A stretch of DNA of 48,598 nt from an uncultured Pelagibacteraceae bacterium (GCA_902526405.1 CABZKL010000005.1:1-48598); one strand, 5' to 3'; positions 39,673-48,219 are shown, counted from the first letter of the stretch. Notes: a model not told the origin generated them from the sequence alone. Program-made: numbers and translations.

Positions 39673-40244
39673 TGAAAATAATCGCAGGTGTAGATGAAGT
39701 CGGTAGAGGAAGTTTAATTGGACCAATTTATGCGGCAGCTGTTATTTTAAATAAATCAGTTAATTCTAAAATACTCAAAGACTCTAAAACACTAACTAAG
39801 AAAAAAAGGGAAATTTTATTTAATTACATCAAAAAAAATTCTATTTGGGCTACTGGTAAAGCCTCTGTTAAAGAAATAGATAAAATAAATATTCTTCAGG
39901 CGAGTTTGCTTGCCATGAAAAGAGCAATAAAAAAACTCAAAAAAAGACCTTCGCAAGTTCTAATTGATGGAAATAAAATACCAGATTTAAAAAATTACAA
40001 CTTAAGGGCAATAGTAAAAGGTGACCAAAAAATACCCGCCATTTCAGCAGCATCTATTATTGCTAAAGTAACTAGAGATAAATTTATAAAAACATTAGCA
40101 AAAAAGAATAAAGGATATTATTGGGATCAAAATTTTGGATATGGAACTAATCAGCATTTAAAGGCAATAAAAAAGCTTGGTGTTAACAAGCATCATAGAA
40201 AAACATTTTCACCAATATCAAAACTTAAGAAACACAATATCTAG
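39672..40244 (+). CDS. rnhB: Ribonuclease HII
   Basis: Removes ribonucleotides from DNA:RNA hybrids. The catalytic Asp-Glu is in IAGVDEVGRGSLIGPIYAAA, followed by KDSKTLTKKKRE, VLIDGNKIP, and AISAASIIAKVTRDKFI, the last carrying the conserved Asp. The start is the ATG at 39672, which overlaps the UDG stop; an in-frame ATG 57 bp upstream lies inside the UDG gene and precedes no conserved sequence. The product is 190 aa. ccrM follows, and rnhB-ccrM adjacency is typical of alphaproteobacteria. Confidence 0.96.
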   Translation: MKIIAGVDEVGRGSLIGPIYAAAVILNKSVNSKILKDSKTLTKKKREILFNYIKKNSIWATGKASVKEIDKINILQASLLAMKRAIKKLKKRPSQVLIDGNKIPDLKNYNLRAIVKGDQKIPAISAASIIAKVTRDKFIKTLAKKNKGYYWDQNFGYGTNQHLKAIKKLGVNKHHRKTFSPISKLKKHNI

Positions 40245-40271
40245 TTATCTTAAATTTTAGCCACACAAAAC

Positions 40272-40324
40272 GAGTCTAAATATTTCAATCTCAGGTTGAC
40301 CGTGGAATCCATTTGGAGTCTAAT
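40272..40324 (+). promoter_or_regulatory. ccrM promoter with three GANTC sites
   Basis: TTGACC (40296-40301) and TCTAAT (40319-40324) are separated by exactly 17 bp and lie 13 bp before the ccrM ATG, forming a convincing sigma-70 promoter. Three GANTC sites are visible: GAGTC 40272-40276 upstream, GAATC 40305-40309 inside the spacer, and GAGTC 40316-40320 reaching into the -10. GANTC is the target of CcrM itself. In Caulobacter, GcrA acts on methylated GANTC near the -10 and -35, and methylation affects ccrM expression; an equivalent loop here is inferred. Confidence 0.65.
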
Positions 40325-40336
40325 TATTTTTTAAAA

Positions 40337-41407
40337 ATGAAAACTGATTTCAAAAATAAAATTATTAACGGAGATAGTCTCGAGGAATTAAAAAAAATTC
40401 CACGTGAAACTTTTGATTTAATTTTTGCAGACCCACCATACAATCTTCAATTAAAAAGCGAATTGATAAGACCAGACAGATCTAAAGTAGATGCTGTAAA
40501 TGACAAATGGGATCAGTTCGAAAATTTCAAAAAATACGATGAGTTTACATATGAGTGGTTATCAGAGTGTAAAAGAATTTTAAAAAAAGATGGAGCAATT
40601 TGGGTCATTGGAAGTTATCACAATATTTTTAGAGTAGGAACTACAATTCAAAATTTAGGATTTTGGATTTTAAACGATGTAATTTGGAATAAAAATAATC
40701 CAATGCCTAATTTTAGAGGAACAAGATTTACCAACGCTCATGAAACTTTGATTTGGGCATCTAAAAGTGAAAAATCAAAATATACGTTTAATTATCAATC
40801 ACTAAAATGTTTGAATGATGATTTACAAATGAGATCAAACTGGGACCTTCCAATTTGCAGTGGTTCAGAAAGATTGAGGAAAAATGGCAAAAAAGTGCAT
40901 TCAACTCAAAAACCAGAGGCTTTACTTCATAGAGTTTTGTTAGCATCTTCGAATAAAGATGACATGATTTTAGACCCCTTTTTAGGCTCAGGTACAACAG
41001 CAACCGTTGCGAAAAAACTTGGTAGGAATTATTTTGGTATAGAAAAAGAAAAAAATTATTTCAAATCTGCGGAAAAAAGAATTAAAAATGCAAAACCTAT
41101 TGAAGATGATTTACTTGATACTCTTAAAAATAATAGATCAAAACCTAGAATACCATTTGGATCATTAGTGGAACTTGGAATAATTAAGCCAGGTACTAAC
41201 ATTTTTGATAATAAGAAAAAAATCAATGCAAAAATTTTAGCTGACGGAAGTATAAAGCATAACCAATCTGAGGGCTCTATTCATAAAGTTGCAGCTACTA
41301 TTTTAGGTGCTGAAAGTTGCAATGGATGGACGTATTGGCATTGTGATATTAATGGCAGAATATATCCAATAGACTACTTGAGACAAAGATTAATCTCAAA
41401 AAATTAA
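40337..41407 (+). CDS. ccrM: CcrM-type adenine-N6 DNA methyltransferase (GANTC)
   Basis: Cell-cycle regulated orphan methylase that methylates adenine in GANTC. The beta-class order is visible: catalytic DPPYNL near residue 33, then DPFLGSGTT (SAM-binding) near residue 213, and a C-terminal RAMA-like domain of about 90 residues (IPFGSLVELGIIKPG, GSIHKVAATILGAESCNGWT) that is typical of CcrM. From the ATG at 40337 it is 356 aa, close to the Caulobacter length. An in-frame TTG at 40313 would lie inside the promoter -35/-10 region and is rejected as start. No cognate restriction enzyme is nearby. Confidence 0.95.
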   Translation: MKTDFKNKIINGDSLEELKKIPRETFDLIFADPPYNLQLKSELIRPDRSKVDAVNDKWDQFENFKKYDEFTYEWLSECKRILKKDGAIWVIGSYHNIFRVGTTIQNLGFWILNDVIWNKNNPMPNFRGTRFTNAHETLIWASKSEKSKYTFNYQSLKCLNDDLQMRSNWDLPICSGSERLRKNGKKVHSTQKPEALLHRVLLASSNKDDMILDPFLGSGTTATVAKKLGRNYFGIEKEKNYFKSAEKRIKNAKPIEDDLLDTLKNNRSKPRIPFGSLVELGIIKPGTNIFDNKKKINAKILADGSIKHNQSEGSIHKVAATILGAESCNGWTYWHCDINGRIYPIDYLRQRLISKN

Positions 41408-42555
41408 TTATTATAAATTTTTCCTAAATAATTTTCTAAGAATTTTTTGTTCTTAGTTAATATTTTTAATCCCATATTCCTAAAAAACACAATAATTGGA
41501 TTTGATACATGAAAAGCAAATTGATTTAGTTTTGATCTATTATTAATCATTTTTATTCTTGAAACTCTATTAATATAATAATCAGTTTTGCTACTTATTA
41601 TGCTTTCGAATAGTTCTGATGCACCTTCAATAGATTGTGAAGCTCCTTGTGCAAAAGAAGGTGGAAAGGCAAAAAAGGCATCTCCAACAAGATGAATATT
41701 TTCATCTGATTTATGAAAATCTTTACTAACAAAAACTGGGAAGCACTTTATATTATTTAGGTTATTTAAAATTGAAGAAGAAATTTTATTTTGTAATTTG
41801 TTTTTAATTTCATTGATAAAAACTTTTTCTTCAAAAAGACCATAGTTTTTAAGCTCATTTGCAGTCAATTGATGCTTTAAAACTCCTATAAAATTTAATT
41901 CTCCACCACTATTATCAATTGGATAAATAACATAATGAAAATCAGGACCTATAAATAAAGAAATGTTTATTTCATTTAAACTAATTAAGTTAGCCCGTGG
42001 AATTTTACCTCTAATTGCAATACAATTATTATAAGTTGGTTGAACTTGATTATTAGAAATTAAGGATTTTCCTTTAGAAAAAATACCATCAGATATAATT
42101 AGATGGTCACAAATAAAATTTTGATTGTTGTTAAAAGTTAAATTTATTTGATCATTTTTTTTTTCGATTTTCTCAATGCTATGTTCAAATTTTACAACCT
42201 GCTCATCTAGTCTATTTTTTAAAAATTCAACTAATAAAGATCTTTTCATTGTGGTGTATTTATAATCTTCAGAATTATATTCAGAAATATTCAAATCAGA
42301 TATTTTTTTTTGATTTTTAATCTCATAAAAATCAATTTTTTCAGGATTAAACTTTTCCTTCTTTTCTATTTCATTAAATCCAATTTTGTTTAAAAGCCTG
42401 ATACTATTGGTTGAAAGTTGGATCCCATATCCCTCCTCTAACTCTAGAGAGTGCTTTTTTTCAAATATTGTAACTTGATAATTAGGATTTTCTTTAAATA
42501 AATTAGCAATAAATAAACCTGAAATTCCTGCTCCTATAATTCCAATTTTTTTCAT
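41404..42555 (-). CDS. FAD-dependent monooxygenase (UbiH/salicylate hydroxylase-like)
   Basis: A 383-residue flavoprotein hydroxylase. The N-terminal FAD motif GIIGAGISGLFIANLF is followed by FEKKHSLELEEGYGIQLSTN, DHLIISDGIFSKG (the DG motif) and a C-terminal VHLVGDAFFAFPPSFAQGAS (GD motif with pyrophosphate contact). This pattern fits the class A group that contains ubiquinone hydroxylases (UbiH, UbiF, UbiL) and aromatic ring hydroxylases. Quinone ring hydroxylation is the most economical guess for this organism, but the substrate is not readable. Its 3' end overlaps ccrM by 4 bp, and its start overlaps the mutY stop by 4 bp (ATGA). Confidence 0.85.
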   Translation of the reverse strand: MKKIGIIGAGISGLFIANLFKENPNYQVTIFEKKHSLELEEGYGIQLSTNSIRLLNKIGFNEIEKKEKFNPEKIDFYEIKNQKKISDLNISEYNSEDYKYTTMKRSLLVEFLKNRLDEQVVKFEHSIEKIEKKNDQINLTFNNNQNFICDHLIISDGIFSKGKSLISNNQVQPTYNNCIAIRGKIPRANLISLNEINISLFIGPDFHYVIYPIDNSGGELNFIGVLKHQLTANELKNYGLFEEKVFINEIKNKLQNKISSSILNNLNNIKCFPVFVSKDFHKSDENIHLVGDAFFAFPPSFAQGASQSIEGASELFESIISSKTDYYINRVSRIKMINNRSKLNQFAFHVSNPIIVFFRNMGLKILTKNKKFLENYLGKIYNN

Positions 42556-43535
42556 TTATTACTCTCGAGATATCGAACAATTCTTTTTGTAAAAGTTGGC
42601 AAAGTATAGTTTTTTAACTTCTTGGGATCGATCCAGTGGGAAGTTGGCAATGAACTTATTTTATTCTTATGCTCAATTTTTATATTCATATTCATATTTG
42701 ACATCTTGAAATTAACTATATCTGTTGAACTTATAGGCTTTGATAATTCTTGCATAGGAAAAATACTAAAATTTTTCAAAAAATTAAATTTAGTATTTTT
42801 AATCAAAAGATATTTACTTTTATTTTTATAAACTTTTAATAAATAATATTTATCATTATTCTTTTTTTTTATTTTAGTAAGTAAGAAATCCTTTTTTTTT
42901 AAAGCAATGCACTTATTTGAAATTGGACATATTTCACAATGAGGATTATTCGGTTTGCAAATTAAGGCTCCTAGTTCCATTAAGGCCTGAGCATAATCAC
43001 TAGCCCTGTTTGAGTACCCAAAGATTTTTTTTTTCTTAATTAAGTTCTCTTTATTAATTTCATTTTCTTTTTTTAAATATAAATATCTTTTAAGAACTCT
43101 TTCAATGTTTCCATCTAAAGGTATAATAGGTTTGTTGAAAGCTATTGCTGATATTGCGCTCGCAGTGTAATCACCAATACCTGGAAGGGATTTTAATTCT
43201 AAATAGTTTCTTGGAAGTTTTTTATCAAATTTTTCAACAACTATTTGTGCAGTTTTTTTTAAATTTCTAACCCTGGAATAATATCCAAGCCCCTCCCAGA
43301 GCTTAATCAATTTGTGATTTTCAAAATTCGCTAAAGTCTCTAAGTCAGGAATATTTTTTATAAATCTGTTAAAGTATGAGATAACTGTTGCAACCTGAGT
43401 TTGCTGTAACATAAATTCACTAACTAATGTGTAATATTGCTTTTTTTTATTAGATACTTTTTTTCTCCAGGGTAAAACTCTCTTATTTATGTCATACCAA
43501 TTAAGAATTTTATTTGTTATTATTTGATCTTTCAT
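42552..43535 (-). CDS. mutY: A/G-specific adenine glycosylase
   Basis: Removes adenine mispaired with 8-oxoguanine. The Endo III fold is visible: EFMLQQTQVATVISYFNRF, LWEGLGYYSRVRNLKK, helix-hairpin-helix LPGIGDYTASAI, catalytic Asp in IPLDGN, and the 4Fe-4S ligands as C-x6-C-x2-C-x5-C in CKPNNPHCEICPISNKC. The C-terminal MutT-like domain is short and diverged. I chose the ATG at 43535, which places ILNWYDI at the family position; a longer frame to 43580 would overlap the DUF721 gene. The start codons of the two genes are directly back to back (CATATG). The product is 327 aa. Confidence 0.95.
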   Translation of the reverse strand: MKDQIITNKILNWYDINKRVLPWRKKVSNKKKQYYTLVSEFMLQQTQVATVISYFNRFIKNIPDLETLANFENHKLIKLWEGLGYYSRVRNLKKTAQIVVEKFDKKLPRNYLELKSLPGIGDYTASAISAIAFNKPIIPLDGNIERVLKRYLYLKKENEINKENLIKKKKIFGYSNRASDYAQALMELGALICKPNNPHCEICPISNKCIALKKKDFLLTKIKKKNNDKYYLLKVYKNKSKYLLIKNTKFNFLKNFSIFPMQELSKPISSTDIVNFKMSNMNMNIKIEHKNKISSLPTSHWIDPKKLKNYTLPTFTKRIVRYLESNK

Positions 43536-44024
43536 ATGCAATTTAAAAATAATACTAAGCAGAGAAATGTCTCCATTCAAGGCTTAAGATCTTTTAAAGA
43601 CACTTTGCCGAAAAATGTAAAAAGGATTATTAATAAAAAAGGTCACATTTATTCAGAAACCCTGAGTAATTGGAAATACCTTGTAGGTGAAGAGTTATTC
43701 AAGTGCTGCTATCCAAAAACATTTAAAAGTTCAAATAAATTTGGTGTAAGTACATTAGTGATAATGGTCAAAAGAGGCCACGAAGTTGACATAGAATATT
43801 CTAAAAAAGATATTTTAAATAAGATTAATACTTATTTTGGTTATCCAGTTGTTGAGAGACTTAAATTCATTAGTTTTGACGATGAACAAAAAGTTTCCCC
43901 TAAAATAGAAATTAATCAGAAAAATGTGACAATAAATAGATATAAAGACAAAATCAGCGATGTTAAAAATGAAAAAATTAAACAATCATTATTAGAGCTT
44001 ACTAAAGTGTTTAAAAAAAAATGA
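43536..44024 (+). CDS. DUF721 / DciA-like protein
   Basis: A 162-residue protein of the DUF721 family. Visible features are the N-terminal basic helix (GLRSFKDTLPKNVKRIINKKG), WKYLVGEELFKCCYPKTFK (matching the conserved WxxivG motif), and LVIMVKRGHEVDIEYSKKDILNKINTYFGYPVVERLKFI, shortened here to its key parts WKYLVG and VVERLKF. Some members, DciA, load the replicative helicase in place of DnaC. I infer but cannot show that this member does so. The order mutY-DUF721-dsbA-smc is conserved in alphaproteobacteria. It overlaps the dsbA-like gene by 4 bp (ATGA). Confidence 0.82.
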   Translation: MQFKNNTKQRNVSIQGLRSFKDTLPKNVKRIINKKGHIYSETLSNWKYLVGEELFKCCYPKTFKSSNKFGVSTLVIMVKRGHEVDIEYSKKDILNKINTYFGYPVVERLKFISFDDEQKVSPKIEINQKNVTINRYKDKISDVKNEKIKQSLLELTKVFKKK

Positions 44025-44599
44025 AAAAAATTTTAATAATTTCAATATTTTTTTTCTTCAGTGCTTTAAGCACTCAAGCTGACGAAATTAAAAGAATTCT
44101 TGTAGGAAATAAAAGTGCAAAAATATCTATTATTGCTTTTGAATCTTTGACTTGTAGCCACTGTGCTAACTTTCATAAAGATGTTTATCCTTTATTAAAA
44201 AAAGAATATTTAGATACAGGTTTAGCTAAAATTGAATTTAGACATTTTCCTCTAGATATTGCCGCATTTAATGCATCAAAAGTTGCCCAATGTAAAAATG
44301 ATGGGAACGCGGAGATATTGGAAAGTTTATATGCTAATCAACAAAAGTGGGTAAAAGGACGTTCAGTTGAGGAAGCAAATATTAATCTAAAAAAATTTTT
44401 ATCAACAGAAGGTTTCAATATTGATTTTGAAAGCTGTATTAACAACAAGCAAATTGAAGATTTTGTCTTAAATGACCGAATCAATGGAGCTAAAAACTTT
44501 AAAGTAAATGCTACCCCCACGATAATAATTAATAACGAAAAGTTTGATAAAACCTTAAATTACAAAAATTTAAAAAAAGCTCTTGAAAAACTGATATAA
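44021..44599 (+). CDS. Periplasmic thiol:disulfide oxidoreductase (DsbA-like)
   Basis: A 192-residue exported thioredoxin-fold protein. The signal peptide is MKKILIISIFFFFSALSTQA with cleavage before DEIKR. The redox motif is Cys45-Ser-His-Cys48 in ESLTCSHCANFHKD, followed by FRHFPLDIAAFNASKVAQC and a cis-Pro segment NATPTIIINNEKF near the C-terminus. It belongs to the DsbA_4/BdbD-type group (single thioredoxin domain with helical insertion). It probably oxidises cysteines of exported proteins. It overlaps the DUF721 gene by 4 bp and is 7 bp before smc. Confidence 0.92.
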   Translation: MKKILIISIFFFFSALSTQADEIKRILVGNKSAKISIIAFESLTCSHCANFHKDVYPLLKKEYLDTGLAKIEFRHFPLDIAAFNASKVAQCKNDGNAEILESLYANQQKWVKGRSVEEANINLKKFLSTEGFNIDFESCINNKQIEDFVLNDRINGAKNFKVNATPTIIINNEKFDKTLNYKNLKKALEKLI

Positions 44600-44606
44600 G
44601 TTTGAA

Positions 44607-47180
44607 ATGGAGTTTAAAAAAATCCAATTAAATGGATTTAAATCTTTTGCAGAAAAAGCTGACTTTTTAATCGAGGATGGCTTAACTGGTATTGTTGGAC
44701 CTAACGGATGTGGTAAATCTAATATAGTTGAATCTTTAAGATGGGCAATGGGTGAAACATCCGCAAAAAGTATGCGTGGATCTGGAATGGAAGATGTAAT
44801 TTTTTCAGGTACCTCAAATAAGTCATCTAAGAATATTGCTGAAGTTACAATAGAAGTTGAAAATAAAGATAAACAAGGTCCAGTTCAATATCGAGAGTAT
44901 GATCAAATCCAAATTAGAAGAAAAATAGAAAAAGATAAAGGCTCTAGATTTTATATTAATGGTAAAGAAGTACGAGCTAGAGATGCTCAAATGTTTTTTG
45001 CTGATCTATCTACTGGTGCACATTCTCCATCAATAATTAGTCAGGGGAGAATTGGAGCTTTAGTAACTGCAAAACCTACAGATCGAAGAGCAATATTGGA
45101 GGAAGCTGCAGGTATTTCTGGGCTACATGTGAGAAGACACGAAGCTGAATTAAGGTTGGGTGCTGCAGAAAACAATCTTAAACGAGCTGATGAGCTTAGG
45201 AGACAACAAGAAAAGCAATTAGCAAATCTTCAAAAACAGGCTGAGGAAGCTACAAAATACAAACTTATTTCTGAAGAAATAAAAAAAATAGAGGCTGGTT
45301 TATATTATTTAAAATTAATTGAGATAGATAAAGAAATCAGGATAGAAAATGAAATAAATAACGAAGCTGAAGGTGAAGTTGATGGATTTAATACTAAAAT
45401 ATCAGAACTGGAAAGTTTGATAAAACTTTCAATTGATAAAGTTTCACCACTTAGAGAAAAAAATATAGAAAATTTGTCAAGAATACAAAGACTTAATCTG
45501 GAACTTCAAAGTTTAGATGAAGAGAATACAAGAACTCAAGATGAAATCGAAACTATTAAAAAATCAATACAAACACTTGATGATGATATTGCTAGAGAAA
45601 AAGGGATAATTATTGACGCTAATTCAAATGAAAAAAGACTAAAAGAAGAAAAATCAGATTTAATAGAGACAGACTCTAAATATTTTGAAACAGAAAAGCT
45701 TTCTAACGAAGAGCTAGAAGTAGAAAAAAATAGATTAAAGGAAGAACAAAAAGCTGTTGATGAAGTCATAAATAGCTTTGCTGAACAGACGATCAATATT
45801 AGCTTGGGCCCAATCAAAAATGTCCAAAGTTCAATCCTAAGGGTTAAAGAATTAATTGATGGTAATGAAATTAATCAGGCAGTTACTTTACTAGACAGAT
45901 GTAACATGGAGCTTGATAATTTTTTAAATGACCTAAAAGATGACAAATCTAGAAATGAATTATTAAGTGTTAATGAAAAATCTAAAAATATAAAATTACT
46001 GCAAGAAAAATATGCTGATGCTTATAGTAAAAATCAATCTATCAAAAATGAGTCTATAAAAAGAAATGAAAGAATTAAAACTATTGAAACTGAAATTGAA
46101 AGTTGGAAAAATTTACTAACAAATTCAGAGAAAATGGTTTTAGAACTTACTGAAAGAAAAAATAAATTATCCTCTCAACTGAATGATTTAGAAAATCAAC
46201 CAAGAGTTCAGGCTGAACGGAAAGGTCAAATTTCAGAAAATTTGAGAATTTCTGATAAAGAAAAAATTGATAACGAACTAGTTATTGATGAAACTGATAA
46301 AAAAATTGAAACTTTAAGAGCTGAATTAAATAAAATTCAAGAGCAATCAATACAAATTAGAGAAAGAAAAGCTAGTTCAGGAGCAACTATTGAAGGTCTT
46401 CAAAAAAGAAAAGGAGACTTATTAGACCGTATAAGTTCTGAACTAAATCTTAATGAGGAAAATATTTTAGAGAATTCAAATTTAAATGGTGTTGATGAAC
46501 TTCCAAACGCTGTTGATCAAGAAGATGCGTTGGATAAAAAGAAGCAAGAAAGAGAAAGGTTTGGCTCTGTAAACCTTAAAGCAGACGAAGAAACTAATAA
46601 ATATGAGCAAGAGATTAAAAAAATGGAGAAAGATCGAGCGGATTTAGTAACAGCTATAGTAAAACTGAAAGATAGTATAAATGAACTTAATCAAAAAGGA
46701 CGAGAGAGATTAATTGAGGCTTTTGAGAAAGTTAACAGAAAGTTTAATGAGGTTTATACAAAATTGTTTAATGGAGGAAATGCAAAATTAGAATTAGTTG
46801 ACTCTGATGATCCTCTGGAAGCTGGATTAGAGATGTTGGTAAGCCCTCCTGGAAAAAGATTACAATCAATAACCTTATTATCTGGAGGAGAACAAGCACT
46901 AACTGCACTTTCATTGATCTTTGCAGTATTTTTAACTAACCCATCTCCAATTTGTGTTTTGGATGAGGTTGATGCTCCACTGGATGACGCAAATGTAACA
47001 AGATTTTGCAGTTTACTTGAAGAGTTAACTAAAATAACAAATACTAAATTTATTATTGTAACTCATCATGCTTTAACCATGTCTAAAATGAATAGATTAT
47101 ATGGCGTAACTATGCCTCAAAAGGGTATTAGTCAGTTAGTTGCAGTTGATTTACAAAAAGCAGAGAGTATGGTTGCCTAA
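44607..47180 (+). CDS. smc: Chromosome segregation protein SMC, short form without recognisable hinge
   Basis: ATPase of the condensin family. The head is intact: FKSFAEKADF, Walker A GPNGCGKSN (about residues 32-40), QGRIGALV, EEAAGISGLHVRRHEAE, the signature LSGGEQALTALSLIFAV (about 757-773) and Walker B ICVLDEVDAPLDDANV. Between are two coiled-coil arms (about 165-385 and 450-690) joined by about 60 residues that include INISLGPIKNVQSS and LLDRCNMELDNFLNDLK. No globular hinge with its glycine pattern is visible. The protein is 857 aa instead of about 1150. The gene is not frameshifted; it is one continuous frame. It follows dsbA by 7 bp and precedes the ATP synthase genes by 9 bp. Confidence 0.95.
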   Translation: MEFKKIQLNGFKSFAEKADFLIEDGLTGIVGPNGCGKSNIVESLRWAMGETSAKSMRGSGMEDVIFSGTSNKSSKNIAEVTIEVENKDKQGPVQYREYDQIQIRRKIEKDKGSRFYINGKEVRARDAQMFFADLSTGAHSPSIISQGRIGALVTAKPTDRRAILEEAAGISGLHVRRHEAELRLGAAENNLKRADELRRQQEKQLANLQKQAEEATKYKLISEEIKKIEAGLYYLKLIEIDKEIRIENEINNEAEGEVDGFNTKISELESLIKLSIDKVSPLREKNIENLSRIQRLNLELQSLDEENTRTQDEIETIKKSIQTLDDDIAREKGIIIDANSNEKRLKEEKSDLIETDSKYFETEKLSNEELEVEKNRLKEEQKAVDEVINSFAEQTINISLGPIKNVQSSILRVKELIDGNEINQAVTLLDRCNMELDNFLNDLKDDKSRNELLSVNEKSKNIKLLQEKYADAYSKNQSIKNESIKRNERIKTIETEIESWKNLLTNSEKMVLELTERKNKLSSQLNDLENQPRVQAERKGQISENLRISDKEKIDNELVIDETDKKIETLRAELNKIQEQSIQIRERKASSGATIEGLQKRKGDLLDRISSELNLNEENILENSNLNGVDELPNAVDQEDALDKKKQERERFGSVNLKADEETNKYEQEIKKMEKDRADLVTAIVKLKDSINELNQKGRERLIEAFEKVNRKFNEVYTKLFNGGNAKLELVDSDDPLEAGLEMLVSPPGKRLQSITLLSGGEQALTALSLIFAVFLTNPSPICVLDEVDAPLDDANVTRFCSLLEELTKITNTKFIIVTHHALTMSKMNRLYGVTMPQKGISQLVAVDLQKAESMVA

Positions 47181-47189
47181 ACTATACAA

Positions 47190-47465
47190 ATGCCAAAAGA
47201 TCCGTTAAAAACTCGCCTAGAGATTGCAAAAAACAAAGTTTCTAAGAAAAATCTTTTTGATAAAAAAAGTAATCCCTCACCTATTGGAACAGCCTTTAAA
47301 TTAAGCACTGAACTGGTCGCTGCAGTTGCTGTAGGGACAATTATTGGGTTTATTTTTGATAAGACCTTTGGTACTAAACCCTTGTTTATATTAATATTTT
47401 TTTTTGTGGGAGTAGTTGCCGGAATAACGAACGTAATTAGATCTGCAAAAAATATGCAAAAATAA
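47190..47465 (+). CDS. ATP synthase accessory protein AtpI/AtpZ-like
   Basis: A 91-residue protein with a basic N-terminus and two membrane segments (about 34-54 and 63-83), matching the AtpI/AtpZ family (SPIGTAFKLSTELVAAVAVG, GFIFDKTFGTKPLFILI, FFVGVVAGITNVIR). The family assists c-ring assembly and/or Mg or Ca handling of F0. The assignment is supported by its place just before atpB (6-bp gap). Without comparison I cannot separate AtpI from AtpZ (I favour AtpZ-like for its size and N-terminus). Confidence 0.85.
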   Translation: MPKDPLKTRLEIAKNKVSKKNLFDKKSNPSPIGTAFKLSTELVAAVAVGTIIGFIFDKTFGTKPLFILIFFFVGVVAGITNVIRSAKNMQK

Positions 47466-47471
47466 GTATTT

Positions 47472-48206
47472 ATGGCAGCAAATCCTATGACTCAATTTGA
47501 TGTATATCGAATTGGACCTGAAATAAAGGTTGGAGCATTTGATATATCTTTTACTAACGCCAGTTTGTTTATGATTATTAGTACAGTTTCGGTTTTACTT
47601 GTGTTTAACTTAGGCTCAAAAAGAAATTCAGTATTACCGAATAAAATACAACTACTAGCAGAGCTTAGTTATACATTTGTTGCAAAAATGATAAGTGATA
47701 CAGCTGGATCAAAAGCAAAACCCTATTTTGCGTTTATATTTTCTTTATTCATGTTTGTTCTCTTTTGTAACATGTTTGGTATGATCCCTTACACATTTAC
47801 TGTAACAAGTCATATAATCGTTACATTTATTTTAGCAGCATTTATTTTTATTGGGGTAACTGTCATTGGCTTTATTAAGCATGGTTTTGGTTACCTAAAA
47901 TTATTTGTCCCTAGCGGGGTACCAGCTGTGCTACTACCCTTAATAGTAGTCATAGAAATTATATCTTATTTAAGTAGACCAATAAGTTTATCAGTTCGAT
48001 TATTTGCGAATATGATGGCTGGCCACACAATGATGAAAGTTTTCGGAGGCTTTGTGATAAGTCTTGGATTAGTCGGTGGTTGGCTTCCACTGAGTTTTTC
48101 GGTTGCATTAACAGGTTTAGAGATCTTAGTTGCTTTTCTTCAAGCTTATGTTTTTGCAATCTTAACCTGCATCTATTTAAATGATGCATTAAATTTACAC
48201 CATTAA
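47472..48206 (+). CDS. atpB: ATP synthase F0 subunit a
   Basis: Stator membrane subunit forming the proton half-channels. The 244-residue protein has about five to six helices. The essential arginine is in SRPISLSVRLFANMMAGH (Arg in VRLFANM). FCNMFGMIPYTFTVTSH and the C-terminal GLEILVAFLQAYVFAILTCIYLNDA are typical of the family. It is followed by atpE after 18 bp that contain a strong ribosome binding site. Confidence 0.97.
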   Translation: MAANPMTQFDVYRIGPEIKVGAFDISFTNASLFMIISTVSVLLVFNLGSKRNSVLPNKIQLLAELSYTFVAKMISDTAGSKAKPYFAFIFSLFMFVLFCNMFGMIPYTFTVTSHIIVTFILAAFIFIGVTVIGFIKHGFGYLKLFVPSGVPAVLLPLIVVIEIISYLSRPISLSVRLFANMMAGHTMMKVFGGFVISLGLVGGWLPLSFSVALTGLEILVAFLQAYVFAILTCIYLNDALNLHH

Positions 48207-48213
48207 TTAACCA

Positions 48214-48219
48214 AGGAGG
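48214..48219 (+). promoter_or_regulatory. Strong Shine-Dalgarno site of atpE
   Basis: AGGAGG lies 5 nt before the atpE ATG at 48225, a full match to the anti-Shine-Dalgarno core. Most genes in this window have no such element or start inside an upstream gene. The c subunit is needed in many copies per ATP synthase, so the strong site is consistent with raised translation relative to atpB. Confidence 0.8.

Noticed and set aside
40313..40336. TTG start for CcrM eight codons upstream
   Set aside because: It would lie within the -35 to -10 promoter region, and the extra residues do not match the family. ATG at 40337 gives the usual length.
45764..45960. Rad50-like zinc hook in the SMC linker
   Set aside because: Only one Cys is present, and no CxxC occurs in the linker.
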